Made by a program: the position numbers and the translations under genes. A stretch of DNA of 64,000 bases from assembly GCF_026239655.1 (NCBI RefSeq), contig NZ_JAPIVO010000006.1, forward strand, positions 248,001-312,000, in the 5' to 3' direction. The notes below the pieces were generated by a model. It saw only the letters and a list, made by a program, of their open reading frames with translations. It was not told the origin of the DNA and did not search any database. Positions 1 to 9,049 of this stretch are shown here, in pieces. Within the stretch, counting starts at the first letter, position 1. Every line of letters starts with the position of its first letter. This stretch comes from Pedobacter sp. MR2016-24 (lineage in GTDB: Bacteria; Bacteroidota; Bacteroidia; Sphingobacteriales; Sphingobacteriaceae).

Positions 1-1
1 C

Positions 2-127
2 ACGGCCATGCAAAAACGGGTGGAGCATGACATCTGGTACCTGGAGAACTGGAGCAGTATGCTTGATGTAAGGATCATATTTATGACCATCATCAATGTA
101 TTTCATGGTGAAGAGAATGCTTTTTAG
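2..127 (+). CDS. Sugar transferase (undecaprenyl-phosphate glycosyl-1-phosphate transferase family), C-terminal end only
   Basis: An open frame enters from the left edge and stops at a TAG at 125-127, leaving about 41 residues. The segment DIWYLENWSSMLDVRII followed by a short hydrophobic stretch resembles the conserved C-terminus of WcaJ/PglC-like bacterial sugar transferases, which usually end with a tyrosine- and tryptophan-rich 'YxxxNWSxxLDxxI' motif. These membrane enzymes start exopolysaccharide or O-unit synthesis by loading a sugar phosphate onto undecaprenyl phosphate. The catalytic part lies outside the window. The last 35 bases overlap the end of the opposite-strand gene at 93-362. 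Confidence 0.7.
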   Translation, partial: TAMQKRVEHDIWYLENWSSMLDVRIIFMTIINVFHGEENAF

Positions 128-362
128 CAGTGCTTTCCGGATAGTAATAATCAATCCAGTCGCCTATCTGTTTTAAAAGTTCATTATCGGTAATCTCGTG
201 GGAATACCATCCTGTGGACCGGGGATTTTTGATGGGTTTGACCAGGCCTATAATCTCTCTATGAAGATAGACGGCGAACAATTTATGATCGGAACTAACG
301 GATTCAACGGATAATGATCCCATGTAATGCTGGCTCATCACTTCGATTTCAAAACTGTTCAT
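93..362 (-). CDS. Hypothetical protein, 89 aa
   Basis: I do not recognise this small protein. It starts with an ATG at 362 and has no signal peptide or membrane segment. The composition is that of a normal soluble protein. It contains a short segment with a GDWIDYYYPE motif, and the C-terminus is rich in histidine. The 3' end overlaps the tail of the sugar transferase gene by 35 bp in convergent orientation. The only competing open frame is that short overlap, and the 153 bp upstream of the start hold no other gene, so I consider it real but of unknown function. Confidence 0.55.
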   Translation of the reverse strand: MNSFEIEVMSQHYMGSLSVESVSSDHKLFAVYLHREIIGLVKPIKNPRSTGWYSHEITDNELLKQIGDWIDYYYPESTAKKHSLHHEIH

Positions 363-515
363 ATGGCTTATTGGTTAGCTGTTGCATTATAAACGAAATC
401 AAACCAATGTTGGATTTTTTCTGTTATCATTTCTGTACTTAAAATGTGAATACCTCCTGTCTGAATCTAGAGGAAATTTGCTAGTTTTATAAATAAATCT
501 TAAAAACAATAATCT

Positions 516-1424
516 ATGACTACAACCAAGCCTTCCCTGGTTATACTGGCTGCTGGTATGGCAAGCCGTTACGGTGGAAATAAACAAACTGAATCCTTCG
601 GGCCTTCAGGTGAAACGATTATGGAATATTCTATTTACGATGCAATACAGGCCGGATTTGGGAAAGTCGTTTTTATTATCAGGGAAGAGTTTTCTGAGGC
701 ATTTAAAGCTACTATAGAACCTAAGCTAGCGGGTAAGATTGAAACGGAATACGTGTATCAGTCGCTGGAAAGCTTTAGCGGTGGCAGAACACTTCCTGAA
801 GGACGTACAAAACCTTTTGGTACAATGCATGCGTTATTGTGCTGCAAGGATGTACTGGATGCACCATTTGCGGTAATTAATGCGGATGATTTCTATGGAT
901 TTGACGCATTTAAACAAGCGTATGATTTTCTTTCCAATGGAATAGCAGATGGGAAATATGCCTGCATTGGTTACGAGCTGAAAAATACACTGAGTGATAA
1001 TGGATCTGTGACCCGTGGTGAAATCAATGTGGATGGGGCACAAAATATTGTGAGTATTACAGAACGTAAGGAAATCTATAAAAAAGAAGGTAAAGCATTT
1101 ACCAAAGAGGCTGAGGCTGATCTGGAACTTCCTTTAGACACTAAAGTAAGTATGAATTTCTTTTGCTTTACGCCTGAATTTGTAAACTGGTCTGAAGCTG
1201 AATATTACAAGTTCCTGGATGAGAATAAAACAGAACTGAAGGCCGAATTTTTAATACCTGAGGTTGCTGATACCTTAATCAATTCCGGGAATGGCGTAGT
1301 GAAAATGATTCCTACAGAAGCGAAGTGGTTTGGTGTAACTTTTAAAGAAGACGCACCTGTTGTGAAAGCACAACTGCAAAAGCTGATTGATGAAAAGGTT
1401 TATCCTGAAAATCTCTGGGCATAA
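516..1424 (+). CDS. Sugar nucleotidyltransferase family protein
   Basis: A 302-residue protein that begins with the nucleotide-binding signature of sugar-phosphate nucleotidyltransferases: a beta strand, then AAGMASRYGGNKQ at about residues 12-24, a variant of the family's GxGxRxxPxT loop. NADDFYG at about 122-128 is the usual metal-binding Asp region. These enzymes join a sugar 1-phosphate to an NTP to make an NDP-sugar for envelope polysaccharides. The sugar cannot be told from sequence; the family in Bacteroidota is normally annotated only as a nucleotidyltransferase. It is a single gene with its own terminator shared with the convergent signalling gene. The ATG at 516 sits just before the conserved first strand, so the start is secure. 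Confidence 0.82.
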   Translation: MTTTKPSLVILAAGMASRYGGNKQTESFGPSGETIMEYSIYDAIQAGFGKVVFIIREEFSEAFKATIEPKLAGKIETEYVYQSLESFSGGRTLPEGRTKPFGTMHALLCCKDVLDAPFAVINADDFYGFDAFKQAYDFLSNGIADGKYACIGYELKNTLSDNGSVTRGEINVDGAQNIVSITERKEIYKKEGKAFTKEAEADLELPLDTKVSMNFFCFTPEFVNWSEAEYYKFLDENKTELKAEFLIPEVADTLINSGNGVVKMIPTEAKWFGVTFKEDAPVVKAQLQKLIDEKVYPENLWA

Positions 1425-1430
1425 ATCAAA

Positions 1431-1460
1431 GAGCGCAATGTTTAAGAGAACATTGCGCTT
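1431..1460. terminator. Bidirectional intrinsic terminator
   Basis: A perfect 11-bp inverted repeat lies at 1432-1442 and 1449-1459, with a 6-nt loop, between two convergent genes. The outer arm overlaps the stop codon of the minus-strand gene. The flanks are only weakly A/T-rich, so efficiency is uncertain. Confidence 0.65.
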
Positions 1461-2431
1461 ATATTTTCACTGGTAAGCGGCTTGCTTAAAAAGTCCTTTA
1501 CAAAAGGATAAGCTTTGGCTTTAGCTTTTTCATGTTCATCGATAGAGGAAGAGACAATGATGACGGATACTTTGATCCGGTTATCTTCAATCAGCTTCAG
1601 GAATTCCCAACCGTTGATCTTTGGCATGTTCAGGTCCAGAAAGATCAGATCTGGTTTATTGCTGATCACATATTCCATTGCCAGCGTTGGGTCTGCAAAA
1701 TCTATAATTGTCCTGTCCTGCTGGTATTTCTTCAGTAACATCTGATGCAGCCTGTTAACAATAGGCTCGTCATCTACAAGGACAATATGGCGATTAACTA
1801 TTCCTGAAGCAGCCTTTTGTAATTGCGCGGGAATTTCCTGCTGTTGCTTGTTCTCCTCATTATCATTGATGAGTCCGTTTAATACCATAATCACATTATC
1901 CAGTTTCTCGGCCTGTTCGTAGATATCATTTAATAAAAACCTGATGCGATCCACATCATAGGTTTTCATTTTTGGGTAATTCTGCAGGTTGGATAAACTT
2001 AAAATATTTGTAATGGGCGGCCTGAGCTCATGGGAGGCAAATTTTGAATAATCGTCAAATTTTCTGACAATATCTGTTACCCTTTTCATTGTTGCAAATG
2101 TGCAGTTAATATAGCTGAGTTCTCCTGCAATGTATATGGGCGTGCAGGTAATGATGATGACGAAAGGCCGCTCTGTTAACCGGTGTGTCATTTCATCTCT
2201 GAAAGTAATGGATTCACCCGCCAGTGCACGGTCAAGTACTTCATTAAAATCGTGTTTATAAGAAATTGAAATACAGTCCAATACAGGCTGGCCTGTTACG
2301 GGCTGATGTGGTAAATATATTTCAATCTCCTGAGTTTGATCGACTTTAAAGAAAATAACTTCCTTATTGGTGTTGATAAGTACGAATGAATTTTCAGTAT
2401 AATCCACATTTAAGGATGCTTGCTGGTTCAT
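1442..2431 (-). CDS. PAS-like/DHp/receiver signalling protein without a kinase ATPase domain
   Basis: A 329-residue soluble protein. Residues 1-115 look like a PAS-type sensor. Residues 127-190 form a histidine-kinase dimerisation region with the H-box FASHELRPPITN and candidate phospho-acceptor His134. The usual HATPase_c domain (N, G1 and G2 boxes) is absent. A short linker leads directly into a receiver domain at 215-329 with the acidic pair D220/D221, phospho-acceptor D266 in FLDLNMP, and K317 in the SKP motif. It could act as a phosphotransfer or dimerising adaptor fed by another kinase, since it cannot bind ATP in the usual way; that role is inference. It is convergent with the nucleotidyltransferase gene and stands 180 bp from the next minus-strand gene. 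Confidence 0.8.
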   Translation of the reverse strand: MNQQASLNVDYTENSFVLINTNKEVIFFKVDQTQEIEIYLPHQPVTGQPVLDCISISYKHDFNEVLDRALAGESITFRDEMTHRLTERPFVIIITCTPIYIAGELSYINCTFATMKRVTDIVRKFDDYSKFASHELRPPITNILSLSNLQNYPKMKTYDVDRIRFLLNDIYEQAEKLDNVIMVLNGLINDNEENKQQQEIPAQLQKAASGIVNRHIVLVDDEPIVNRLHQMLLKKYQQDRTIIDFADPTLAMEYVISNKPDLIFLDLNMPKINGWEFLKLIEDNRIKVSVIIVSSSIDEHEKAKAKAYPFVKDFLSKPLTSENISAMFS

Positions 2432-2611
2432 TTATTTTTTGATTTAACTTTGCGTTATTATTGATCCCCACTATTACCTGATAGCGGAGTTGTAAATTAT
2501 ATTCTCCTCAAAATAACGCATTTATAGTTTATCTTCCAAGAAATAAAATATGCTTTGGTATGGATATAATATAATTTATAAAGGATCTGCCTGCCTGCTT
2601 ATAATTAAAAG

Positions 2612-3646
2612 TTAACGGCTGTCTTCTTCTGCTTGTTTAATTACAGCGGTAACTATCTGATTTAGTTCATCTGCGGAGATACTTAGGTACTTTAATATTT
2701 CTTCCTGCTCAAGGTTTGCCGCTGGTCTTGATAGCAGATCTACAAGGCTGATTACCCGCGCTAATGGCGCACGGACCTTATGGCTCTGAATCCATGCGAT
2801 ATCATGCAGTCTTTTATTTTGCTCTTCAATATTACGGATGTAGTTGGTGCGGTCCGTAATGTCGGTCGCCAGCACCAGTCTTGCCGTTTCCCCGTTGATC
2901 TGTATAGGATTACTCCGTATCTCTACAGGGAAGACTTTTTTATTTTTTTTCAGGTGTTTCATATTCCCTTTGAAATCTGCCACGGGATAATATTTATCTG
3001 CCACCATGTTCATTACGTTTTTCACTTCCGATGCTGGTCTGATATCCATAATGGTCAGTTTCAGAAACTCTTCGCGGGAATAGCCGTATAAATTTACGGC
3101 GGCATCATTGACCTGCAGAAATTTTAGGGTATTGCTATCAAAAACCCACATGGGTACGGGATTGGAAGCAAACAGGTAACGGTAATAATCTTCCGATTCC
3201 CTGATTTTCTGGTGCAAAACTGTTTTTTCTTCTATTTCTTTAGCCAGCAAAAGGGTGAGCTCGGCTTCTTTGGTGATCTTATTTCTTAGTTTTTTTGTAA
3301 TGATACTGATGCTGGAAACGCAGGCAATATTGATAATCAGGAGATGAATAGTGAAACCTAGCCAGGATTGGGTTGTGAACTGAAATAATAGTGGTGTTTC
3401 AGCTAATTTGTAAGCAATAATTAATGTGAAGCCGAGCAATGTACCTATCAGCAGCAAACAGGAGAAGTATTTTTTTTTATGGTACAACAGGGTATCTGTA
3501 AATATAGAGGCGCATAATAAATAAAACAGCCCGGGGCCGGCTGAACCTTGCATCAGGATCAATATAATGGAAAGCAGGTAAACTGAAATAGTTACAAACG
3601 CTCTGATGTAGGGAAAGCGTTTGATAGCATTTAACAAGTTATTCAT
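2612..3646 (-). CDS. Membrane PAS protein ending after a histidine-kinase DHp helix pair
   Basis: 344 residues. About four hydrophobic segments fill residues 12-115, followed by a coiled linker (about 120-150), one PAS domain (about 152-268, with NPVPMWVFD and NGETARLVLATDITDR) and the motif IAWIQSHKVRAPLARV, with candidate phospho-His289. The protein ends about 55 residues later, after what would be the second DHp helix, so no ATP-binding domain is encoded. The closely similar protein at 4370-5596 ends at the same point, so this is not a local frameshift. The gene lies 12 bp downstream of a methyltransferase gene on the same strand and probably shares its transcript. Confidence 0.8.
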   Translation of the reverse strand: MNNLLNAIKRFPYIRAFVTISVYLLSIILILMQGSAGPGLFYLLCASIFTDTLLYHKKKYFSCLLLIGTLLGFTLIIAYKLAETPLLFQFTTQSWLGFTIHLLIINIACVSSISIITKKLRNKITKEAELTLLLAKEIEEKTVLHQKIRESEDYYRYLFASNPVPMWVFDSNTLKFLQVNDAAVNLYGYSREEFLKLTIMDIRPASEVKNVMNMVADKYYPVADFKGNMKHLKKNKKVFPVEIRSNPIQINGETARLVLATDITDRTNYIRNIEEQNKRLHDIAWIQSHKVRAPLARVISLVDLLSRPAANLEQEEILKYLSISADELNQIVTAVIKQAEEDSR

Positions 3647-3658
3647 GAGCGTTGAACT

Positions 3659-4255
3659 TTATTGCTTGATCCAAAGTTTAAGGTCTTCACCTGTAATATG
3701 CTGTATCCTTTTGTATCCCGGAGGTACTTCATTTTGCTGGCAATGAAATGTAGCGAGTCGCGTGCCGGATGGTTTTGCTTCCAGCAGCTGGTGAAAATGT
3801 TGCAGGTAATCCTGATAAATCTCCGGAGAGGAGTTGACCAGGTTGTCTATTGGTTTATAATGATAGATGTTTTCACTAAAGGAATTGTAAAAATAGAAGT
3901 GATCGTATTCATCGGGATCCAGTGTGGTAAAGTTGTCATGAATAAACGTTGCATTGCTGATACCTGTTGCATTTTGGGCAATAATCGCCTCGTCTATGAG
4001 CGCTTTCCGTTGTTCAACTCCATAAAATTCGTAATCGGGAAAATAATGCGCGGCTATAATGCAGAATTTTCCTACACCGCTCCCGATATCAAGTATACGC
4101 TTTCCTGAACCTCCGGTAAGGTGCAGGGCAGCCTTCTTAACGGTTTGAAGAGGCGTCCAGTGAATTGCTGACAACTGTTGTGCTCTTAATGAATACAAAC
4201 TGTCGAACGCAGCATCACTTGCAAATTTATCATTGTCTGTTATTGGCTTCGTCAT
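3659..4255 (-). CDS. Class I SAM-dependent methyltransferase
   Basis: A 198-residue protein with the Rossmann-fold SAM-binding motif I, RILDIGSGVGKFCIIAA (about residues 54-70), and an acidic motif II residue in YGVEQRK about 20 residues on. The substrate cannot be inferred. Family members with this short layout are usually annotated only as class I methyltransferases. The gene is the first of a two-gene minus-strand unit with the membrane PAS protein that starts 12 bp downstream. It is divergent from the paralogous PAS gene at 4370, leaving a 114-bp region for both promoters. Confidence 0.75.
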   Translation of the reverse strand: MTKPITDNDKFASDAAFDSLYSLRAQQLSAIHWTPLQTVKKAALHLTGGSGKRILDIGSGVGKFCIIAAHYFPDYEFYGVEQRKALIDEAIIAQNATGISNATFIHDNFTTLDPDEYDHFYFYNSFSENIYHYKPIDNLVNSSPEIYQDYLQHFHQLLEAKPSGTRLATFHCQQNEVPPGYKRIQHITGEDLKLWIKQ

Positions 4256-4369
4256 GATGGGGTTTAGGCAAACTTAAATAAAAAATGGATTAACTTTTGC
4301 AGGTTTTGGCTGACTGAATAAACTGAATAACCCGGGAGCTGAAACAACGGGTTATGATAAAAATTGAAT

Positions 4370-5596
4370 ATGGTTCCGATTAAAGCGTATTGGTACAGGT
4401 TTAAACATATGATGGAGAGTGCGGTGCTGAAAAACGGGAATCATTGGGAAGATGAGTCTGTTTTCTGGCGAAAAAAGCTATTTACTAATATGATTACCTA
4501 TGCTTTTATAGTAGGTATCATTGCTTTTGCCTCTTCAGTTACTTATGGTTTTTTTGCAGGCAGCACATTTATACAATGGTTCACCATTCTATTCGTGTGC
4601 TCTTTTCTATTTACAGTATTTAATAAAAGCATCATGATTCATTTTAGAAAAATCATTGCGCTCTTTCTCTTATATGTTCTGGCTGTAGTTTATATTGCAG
4701 TTTTAGGTTCTGAAGGACCTGGTGCCCTTTATTTGATTATCATCACTATTTTTTCGGCAATGATATTTCCGCGGCCGACTGCCTATTATCTTGTCGGACT
4801 CAATGTATTGATTTGTGCGGGTTTTGGTGTTGTGATAGAATACAAGTTATTTGATAGTCCCTTGCTGGCTAGTTATGATCTGCCTTTATGGGTTTCTTAT
4901 TCCGGGAACCTGATTTTTGTCACATTGATCAGCGTAATGCTGATCAGCCGGGTGCTAAAAGGTTTGGAGCAGACGATAGTTAAGGAAGCAACGCTTGTAT
5001 CTAAGTTAGATGCATCAGAAAAGTACTACAGGAGTACGTTCGAGGCTAATCCCGTACCTATGTATGTTTTTGATTTGCAGACTGGTAATTTTCTGCATGT
5101 AAATGAGGCTGCGTGTGATAAATATGGGTACAGCAGCGAAGAATTTCTGCGAATGAATATTTCACAGATTCGTCCTCAGAATGAGACCGGGAAGCTGATG
5201 GATATGAATAGCATGATTAAAACAAGGGAATATTCCGGTTTACTGACACATGTGAATAAGTCGCAGGAAACTTTCCCTGTAGAAATCGAGACGAATGTAA
5301 TCCGCTTTGAGGGTAAAGATGCGAGACTGGTATTGGCTACAGATGTGTCGGAACGTCTGAGTTATATTCAAAAAATTGAGCAGCAGAATCATGACCTTAA
5401 GGAAATTGCATGGATACAAAGTCATATGGTACGTGCACCACTCGCCAATATCATGAGTTTAACAGAGTTTCTGATTAAATATCCGGGAGAAGATACCCAG
5501 GAAACACTTACCTTTTTGAATGATTCCTCCCAAAAGCTAAATGTAGCCATTCAATCAATTGTGGGGCAGGCAGAAAGCTCGCGTTTAACAGGATAG
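4370..5596 (+). CDS. Membrane PAS protein ending after a histidine-kinase DHp helix pair (paralogue)
   Basis: About 408 residues from the ATG at 4370; an in-frame TTG two codons earlier is less likely. Six or so hydrophobic segments fill residues 40-195. They are followed by a linker, a PAS domain (about 218-330, with NPVPMYVFD and ARLVLATDVSER) and IAWIQSHMVRAPLANI, with candidate phospho-His352. The chain ends about 56 residues after this histidine with no HATPase domain. It is a clear paralogue of the protein at 2612-3646, alike in the PAS and DHp parts and more divergent in the membrane part, which may hold different sensor segments. A terminator hairpin follows at 5638. Confidence 0.8.
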   Translation: MVPIKAYWYRFKHMMESAVLKNGNHWEDESVFWRKKLFTNMITYAFIVGIIAFASSVTYGFFAGSTFIQWFTILFVCSFLFTVFNKSIMIHFRKIIALFLLYVLAVVYIAVLGSEGPGALYLIIITIFSAMIFPRPTAYYLVGLNVLICAGFGVVIEYKLFDSPLLASYDLPLWVSYSGNLIFVTLISVMLISRVLKGLEQTIVKEATLVSKLDASEKYYRSTFEANPVPMYVFDLQTGNFLHVNEAACDKYGYSSEEFLRMNISQIRPQNETGKLMDMNSMIKTREYSGLLTHVNKSQETFPVEIETNVIRFEGKDARLVLATDVSERLSYIQKIEQQNHDLKEIAWIQSHMVRAPLANIMSLTEFLIKYPGEDTQETLTFLNDSSQKLNVAIQSIVGQAESSRLTG

Positions 5597-5637
5597 CGAT
5601 AATTCGCGTCATAATCTTTTGTATAATAGGTATTTAT

Positions 5638-5675
5638 AGCCTGTGTGAATGGAGATTTACACAGGCTTTCTTTAT
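5638..5675 (+). terminator. Intrinsic terminator
   Basis: A 12-bp stem with one G-T pair (5638-5649 with 5656-5667), a 6-nt loop and a following T-rich stretch lie 41 bp after the PAS gene. The 295 bp between this gene and the next start are otherwise very A/T-rich and hold no open frame I can support. Confidence 0.7.
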
Positions 5676-5890
5676 TAAATGATTTGATTTGGAAAAATTT
5701 CAGTTCATTTAATCTATTATAACAGAAAAGTCTTCTAAAAAAATAATCATTATTTATTTGGAGTATGAATGATTATGAATAAAAAATTATACCTTGGAAT
5801 TCAACTTAAAAGAGGTGGAATTATTAATTGTTAAAACTATCAATCTTATAATTAGATTTGTACTGTCAAAATCTTCGACAGAAAACGCTT

Positions 5891-7396
5891 ATGATTAATT
5901 TACCAACACTTAAAAATGAAGCTGAGAGAATCGCTGCACTTTATGTGTTGGAGATTCTCGATACCCGGGAAGAACCGGAATTCGATAACATCGTTAAGCT
6001 GGCTGCTATCATTGCGAATACACCTATCGCAACGATTTCATTTGTTGATGAGGACAGAATCTGGTTTAAAGCCAGTCTGGGTGTGAAATTTACAGAAACG
6101 CCAAGGGACAATAGTTTGCAGCAGGATTATCCGTTTATGGTAACTGTACCTATAGCGGTATATAATAATTTGGTTATAGGTCATTTATCCGTTGCCGGCT
6201 ACGAAGCTTTTAAATTGACGGAGTCGCAAAATGAAGGTTTGGCGCTGCTTGTTCAACAGATCATTACGGTTTTGCAATTGCGATTGCCTGTGATCAATAG
6301 CAGTATAAAAGAATTTTACGAAAGTATACTGAATAATATTCCTTCGGATATTGTGGTTTTTGATGCGGAGCATAAGTATCTTTTCGCCAATCCCGGTGCA
6401 ATTAAAAATGATGAGCTGAGGAAGTATATCATCGGCAAAGATGATTTTGAATATGCTGCTTACCGCAACCGCGATATTAAAATAGCACAGGAAAGACGCG
6501 ATCAGTTTTTGCAGGTAAAAAATACAGGTAAAGCTATTGTATGGGAAGAAAGTCTGCTGAATCCTGAAGGGGATAAGATCACTTTCCTGCGGAGGATGTT
6601 TCCGATGCACGATGAGCATGGTAACTTTGTGATGGCGATTGGTTTTGGTATGGATATTACTGAGCGTAAATTACTGGAAGAAAAACAGACGGTAATTATG
6701 GATCAGCTCTCTATTCAGAATACTCAGTTGCTGGATTTCTGCAATATAGTTTCTCATAATTTACGCGGACCGCTGATCAATATGTCGATGTTGGTTGAAT
6801 TTATTCAGGAAACAAAAGAAGCAGAGGAGCAAAAATTGCTGGTTTCTAAACTGGAACCGGTTATTGAAAATCTGAAGAATACATTTAATGAATTAGTGGA
6901 GTCTATCCAGATCAGGCAAAATGGTGATATCAAGGCAGATATCATAATTTTGAACGTCTGTCTGCAGGAAGTGCTGGATGGTTTACATATGGAAATCAAA
7001 AGAGCCAGGGCTAAGATACGGATCAACTTTGATGATGCCCCATCTGTAGTTTATCCCCATAAATATCTGGCCAGCATTTTTTATAACCTGATTAGCAATG
7101 CGATAAAATATCAGTCGCCGGACAGACAATTATCACTGGAGCTTGCTTCCAGGAGGCAGGATGGAAGTATTTTTCTTACCGTAAAAGACAATGGGCTGGG
7201 TATAGATTTGTTGAAACACAAGGACAGTATTTTTAAAATCGGTAAAATTTTCCATCGTCATCCCGATGCAAAGGGGCTGGGTTTGTTTATGACAAAAACT
7301 CAGGTGGAAGCGATGGGTGGTAAAATCTGGGTGGAGAGTGCTCCTGATGAAGGAGCGAAGTTTTCAATAGAATTTGTGAATCAAAATATAAATTGA
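5891..7396 (+). CDS. GAF/PAS sensor histidine kinase
   Basis: About 501 residues. I chose the ATG at 5891; the longer frame starts with TTG at 5858. The N-terminus (about 1-130) resembles the cyanobacterial/Bacteroidota GAF type that begins 'NEAxRIxAL', but about 50 residues are missing between TPRDNS and the strands around PFMVTVPIAV. A PAS domain follows at about 140-262. The kinase core has the H-box SHNLRGPL (His289), the N-box ISNAIKY (Asn403), the G1 box DNGLG (433-437) and the G2 box KGLGL (461-465), so it should be an active kinase. There is no membrane segment, so it is cytoplasmic. The response regulator starts one base after its stop, which makes a clear cognate pair. Confidence 0.88.
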   Translation: MINLPTLKNEAERIAALYVLEILDTREEPEFDNIVKLAAIIANTPIATISFVDEDRIWFKASLGVKFTETPRDNSLQQDYPFMVTVPIAVYNNLVIGHLSVAGYEAFKLTESQNEGLALLVQQIITVLQLRLPVINSSIKEFYESILNNIPSDIVVFDAEHKYLFANPGAIKNDELRKYIIGKDDFEYAAYRNRDIKIAQERRDQFLQVKNTGKAIVWEESLLNPEGDKITFLRRMFPMHDEHGNFVMAIGFGMDITERKLLEEKQTVIMDQLSIQNTQLLDFCNIVSHNLRGPLINMSMLVEFIQETKEAEEQKLLVSKLEPVIENLKNTFNELVESIQIRQNGDIKADIIILNVCLQEVLDGLHMEIKRARAKIRINFDDAPSVVYPHKYLASIFYNLISNAIKYQSPDRQLSLELASRRQDGSIFLTVKDNGLGIDLLKHKDSIFKIGKIFHRHPDAKGLGLFMTKTQVEAMGGKIWVESAPDEGAKFSIEFVNQNIN

Positions 7397-7397
7397 A

Positions 7398-7790
7398 ATG
7401 AAGAAGGTTTTTCTTATAGACGATGACGATATTTTTGTATTCCTGACAAAAAAAACAATTTTGAAAGTTACCACAGATATAGAAGTTGAGGTTTTCTCTG
7501 ATGGCTTTCAGGCAATTACACATTTGAAAAACATTTACGATGAAAAAGAACGTTTACCGGACGTAATTTTTCTGGATTTGAATATGCCCGTAATGGACGG
7601 TTGGGAGTTTCTGGAAGAATACCAGGATTTATACCAGTCTTTTGCGAGAAAAACTGAATTATACATTGTTTCTTCTTCCATTTCACCACATGAAATGGAA
7701 AGATCAAAAAACATCAGCTCGGTAGCTGACTTCATTATTAAACCTTTAGTAAAAGAAAAATTTCTGGAAATTATTGAAAACATAGAATAA
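7398..7790 (+). CDS. Single-domain response regulator
   Basis: A 130-residue receiver with no output domain. It has the acidic cluster IDDDD near residue 8, phospho-acceptor Asp in FLDLNMP at about 60, the SSS switch region, and the conserved Lys in IKPL near residue 115. The start codon lies one base after the kinase stop, so translation is probably coupled. Stand-alone receivers of this kind relay phosphate or control a partner protein by binding. The receiver half of the protein at 1442-2431 is of the same type (LDLNMP with GWEFL), which suggests common descent within this cluster. Confidence 0.88.
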   Translation: MKKVFLIDDDDIFVFLTKKTILKVTTDIEVEVFSDGFQAITHLKNIYDEKERLPDVIFLDLNMPVMDGWEFLEEYQDLYQSFARKTELYIVSSSISPHEMERSKNISSVADFIIKPLVKEKFLEIIENIE

Positions 7791-7879
7791 CTGGTCTGAA
7801 TCGTATGTTCTTATAAAATAATGGTTTATGATAATAATATAAATTTCTATTATTTCTTTAAAATCGATAGTTTAGGAGA

Positions 7880-9049
7880 ATGTTTCAAAACGCCTCAATC
7901 GATCTTGATATTTTAAAAAAAAGAGCATTTAATTTAAGATGGGCTACTGTGGCTGAAGGAGTAATTCCATTGACTGCAGCTGATCCTGATTTTCGCAGTG
8001 CACCTGAAATTGCTGAAGCTATAATCCGGTTCACGAAGGACAGGTACCTTTCTTACGGACCCCCGGCAGGATTACCTGAATTTAAAGAAAGTGTTGCCCG
8101 CTATTTTTCTGTTAAGCGGAATATTCCAGCCAATCCCGACTATATTTTTCCTGTTGACAGTGCTGCTTTTGGTATCTATTTGACCTGCAGGGCATTTGTT
8201 AATGCTGGTGATGAAGTGATCATCTTTGATCCCGTTGATTTTCTGTTTCGGTATGCTACTGAGGCCGTTGGTGGTGTGGCGGTGCCATTTCCGATTCCTC
8301 CTGGCAGTGCAGAGGTAGATTTTGACCGCCTGGAAGGGTTGATTACTTCGAAGACAAAAATGATTTGTTTATGTAATCCATTAAATCCTACTGGTAAAGT
8401 CTTTCGGAAAGATGAATTATTAAAGCTGGGTGAAATAGCCGTAAAACATAATTTACTGATACTGTCAGATGAGATCTGGAGTGATATCGTATATACACCA
8501 CATATATTTACCAGCATTGCGTCCCTGAATGAAGAGGTTAAAAATCAGACGGTTACTGTAACCGGCTACAGTAAATCTTATGGGCTGGCGGGATTAAGAA
8601 TTGGTGCTGTAATGGCTTCCAATCCGCTGCATTATGAACGCTTGTTCACTGCATCCCTGCATGGCTCTACGATCCATGGGGCTAATATACTCTCACAGGT
8701 TGCTGCAACGACTGCATTGAATGAATGCGAATACTGGCTGACAGATTTTGTATCTCATTTACAGCGCATGAGGGATTTATGTGTTACTGAATTAAATATG
8801 ATGAAGGGTTTTAACTGCATTGCGCCGGAAGGTTGTTATGTAGCTTTTACAAATATTACCGGAACGGGACGTAGCAGTAAGGAAATTCATCAGCTCTTGC
8901 TGGACGAGGCTAAAGTGGCAGTCGTACCCGGTGCTAAAGAATGGTTTGGAGAAGGTGCTGAAGGATATATCAGGATGAGTTTTGCTACATCGGAAGACAT
9001 TTTAAAGGAAGCTCTTGGCAGGATGAAAAATACAATTAATTTGCTATGA
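7880..9049 (+). CDS. PLP-dependent aminotransferase, class I/II
   Basis: A 389-residue fold-type I PLP enzyme. Visible motifs are CLCNPLNPTGKVF (about 168-180), SDEIWSDIVY (about 196-205, the Asp that contacts the PLP pyridine), and TGYSKSYGLAGLRIG, where Lys near residue 233 is the Schiff-base lysine. A C-terminal Arg in GYIRMSFA probably binds the substrate carboxylate. The DEIWSD motif resembles MalY/PatB-type C-S lyases as well as aspartate aminotransferases, so transamination and C-S lysis are both possible. It overlaps the next gene by 4 bp, so the two products probably act on one pathway. Confidence 0.82.
   Translation: MFQNASIDLDILKKRAFNLRWATVAEGVIPLTAADPDFRSAPEIAEAIIRFTKDRYLSYGPPAGLPEFKESVARYFSVKRNIPANPDYIFPVDSAAFGIYLTCRAFVNAGDEVIIFDPVDFLFRYATEAVGGVAVPFPIPPGSAEVDFDRLEGLITSKTKMICLCNPLNPTGKVFRKDELLKLGEIAVKHNLLILSDEIWSDIVYTPHIFTSIASLNEEVKNQTVTVTGYSKSYGLAGLRIGAVMASNPLHYERLFTASLHGSTIHGANILSQVAATTALNECEYWLTDFVSHLQRMRDLCVTELNMMKGFNCIAPEGCYVAFTNITGTGRSSKEIHQLLLDEAKVAVVPGAKEWFGEGAEGYIRMSFATSEDILKEALGRMKNTINLL

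Noticed and set aside
6185..6619. A 144-codon minus-strand frame opposite the sensor kinase at 5891
   Set aside because: It is antisense to clear GAF/PAS coding sequence, with a Cys/Phe/Ile-rich composition typical of shadow frames.
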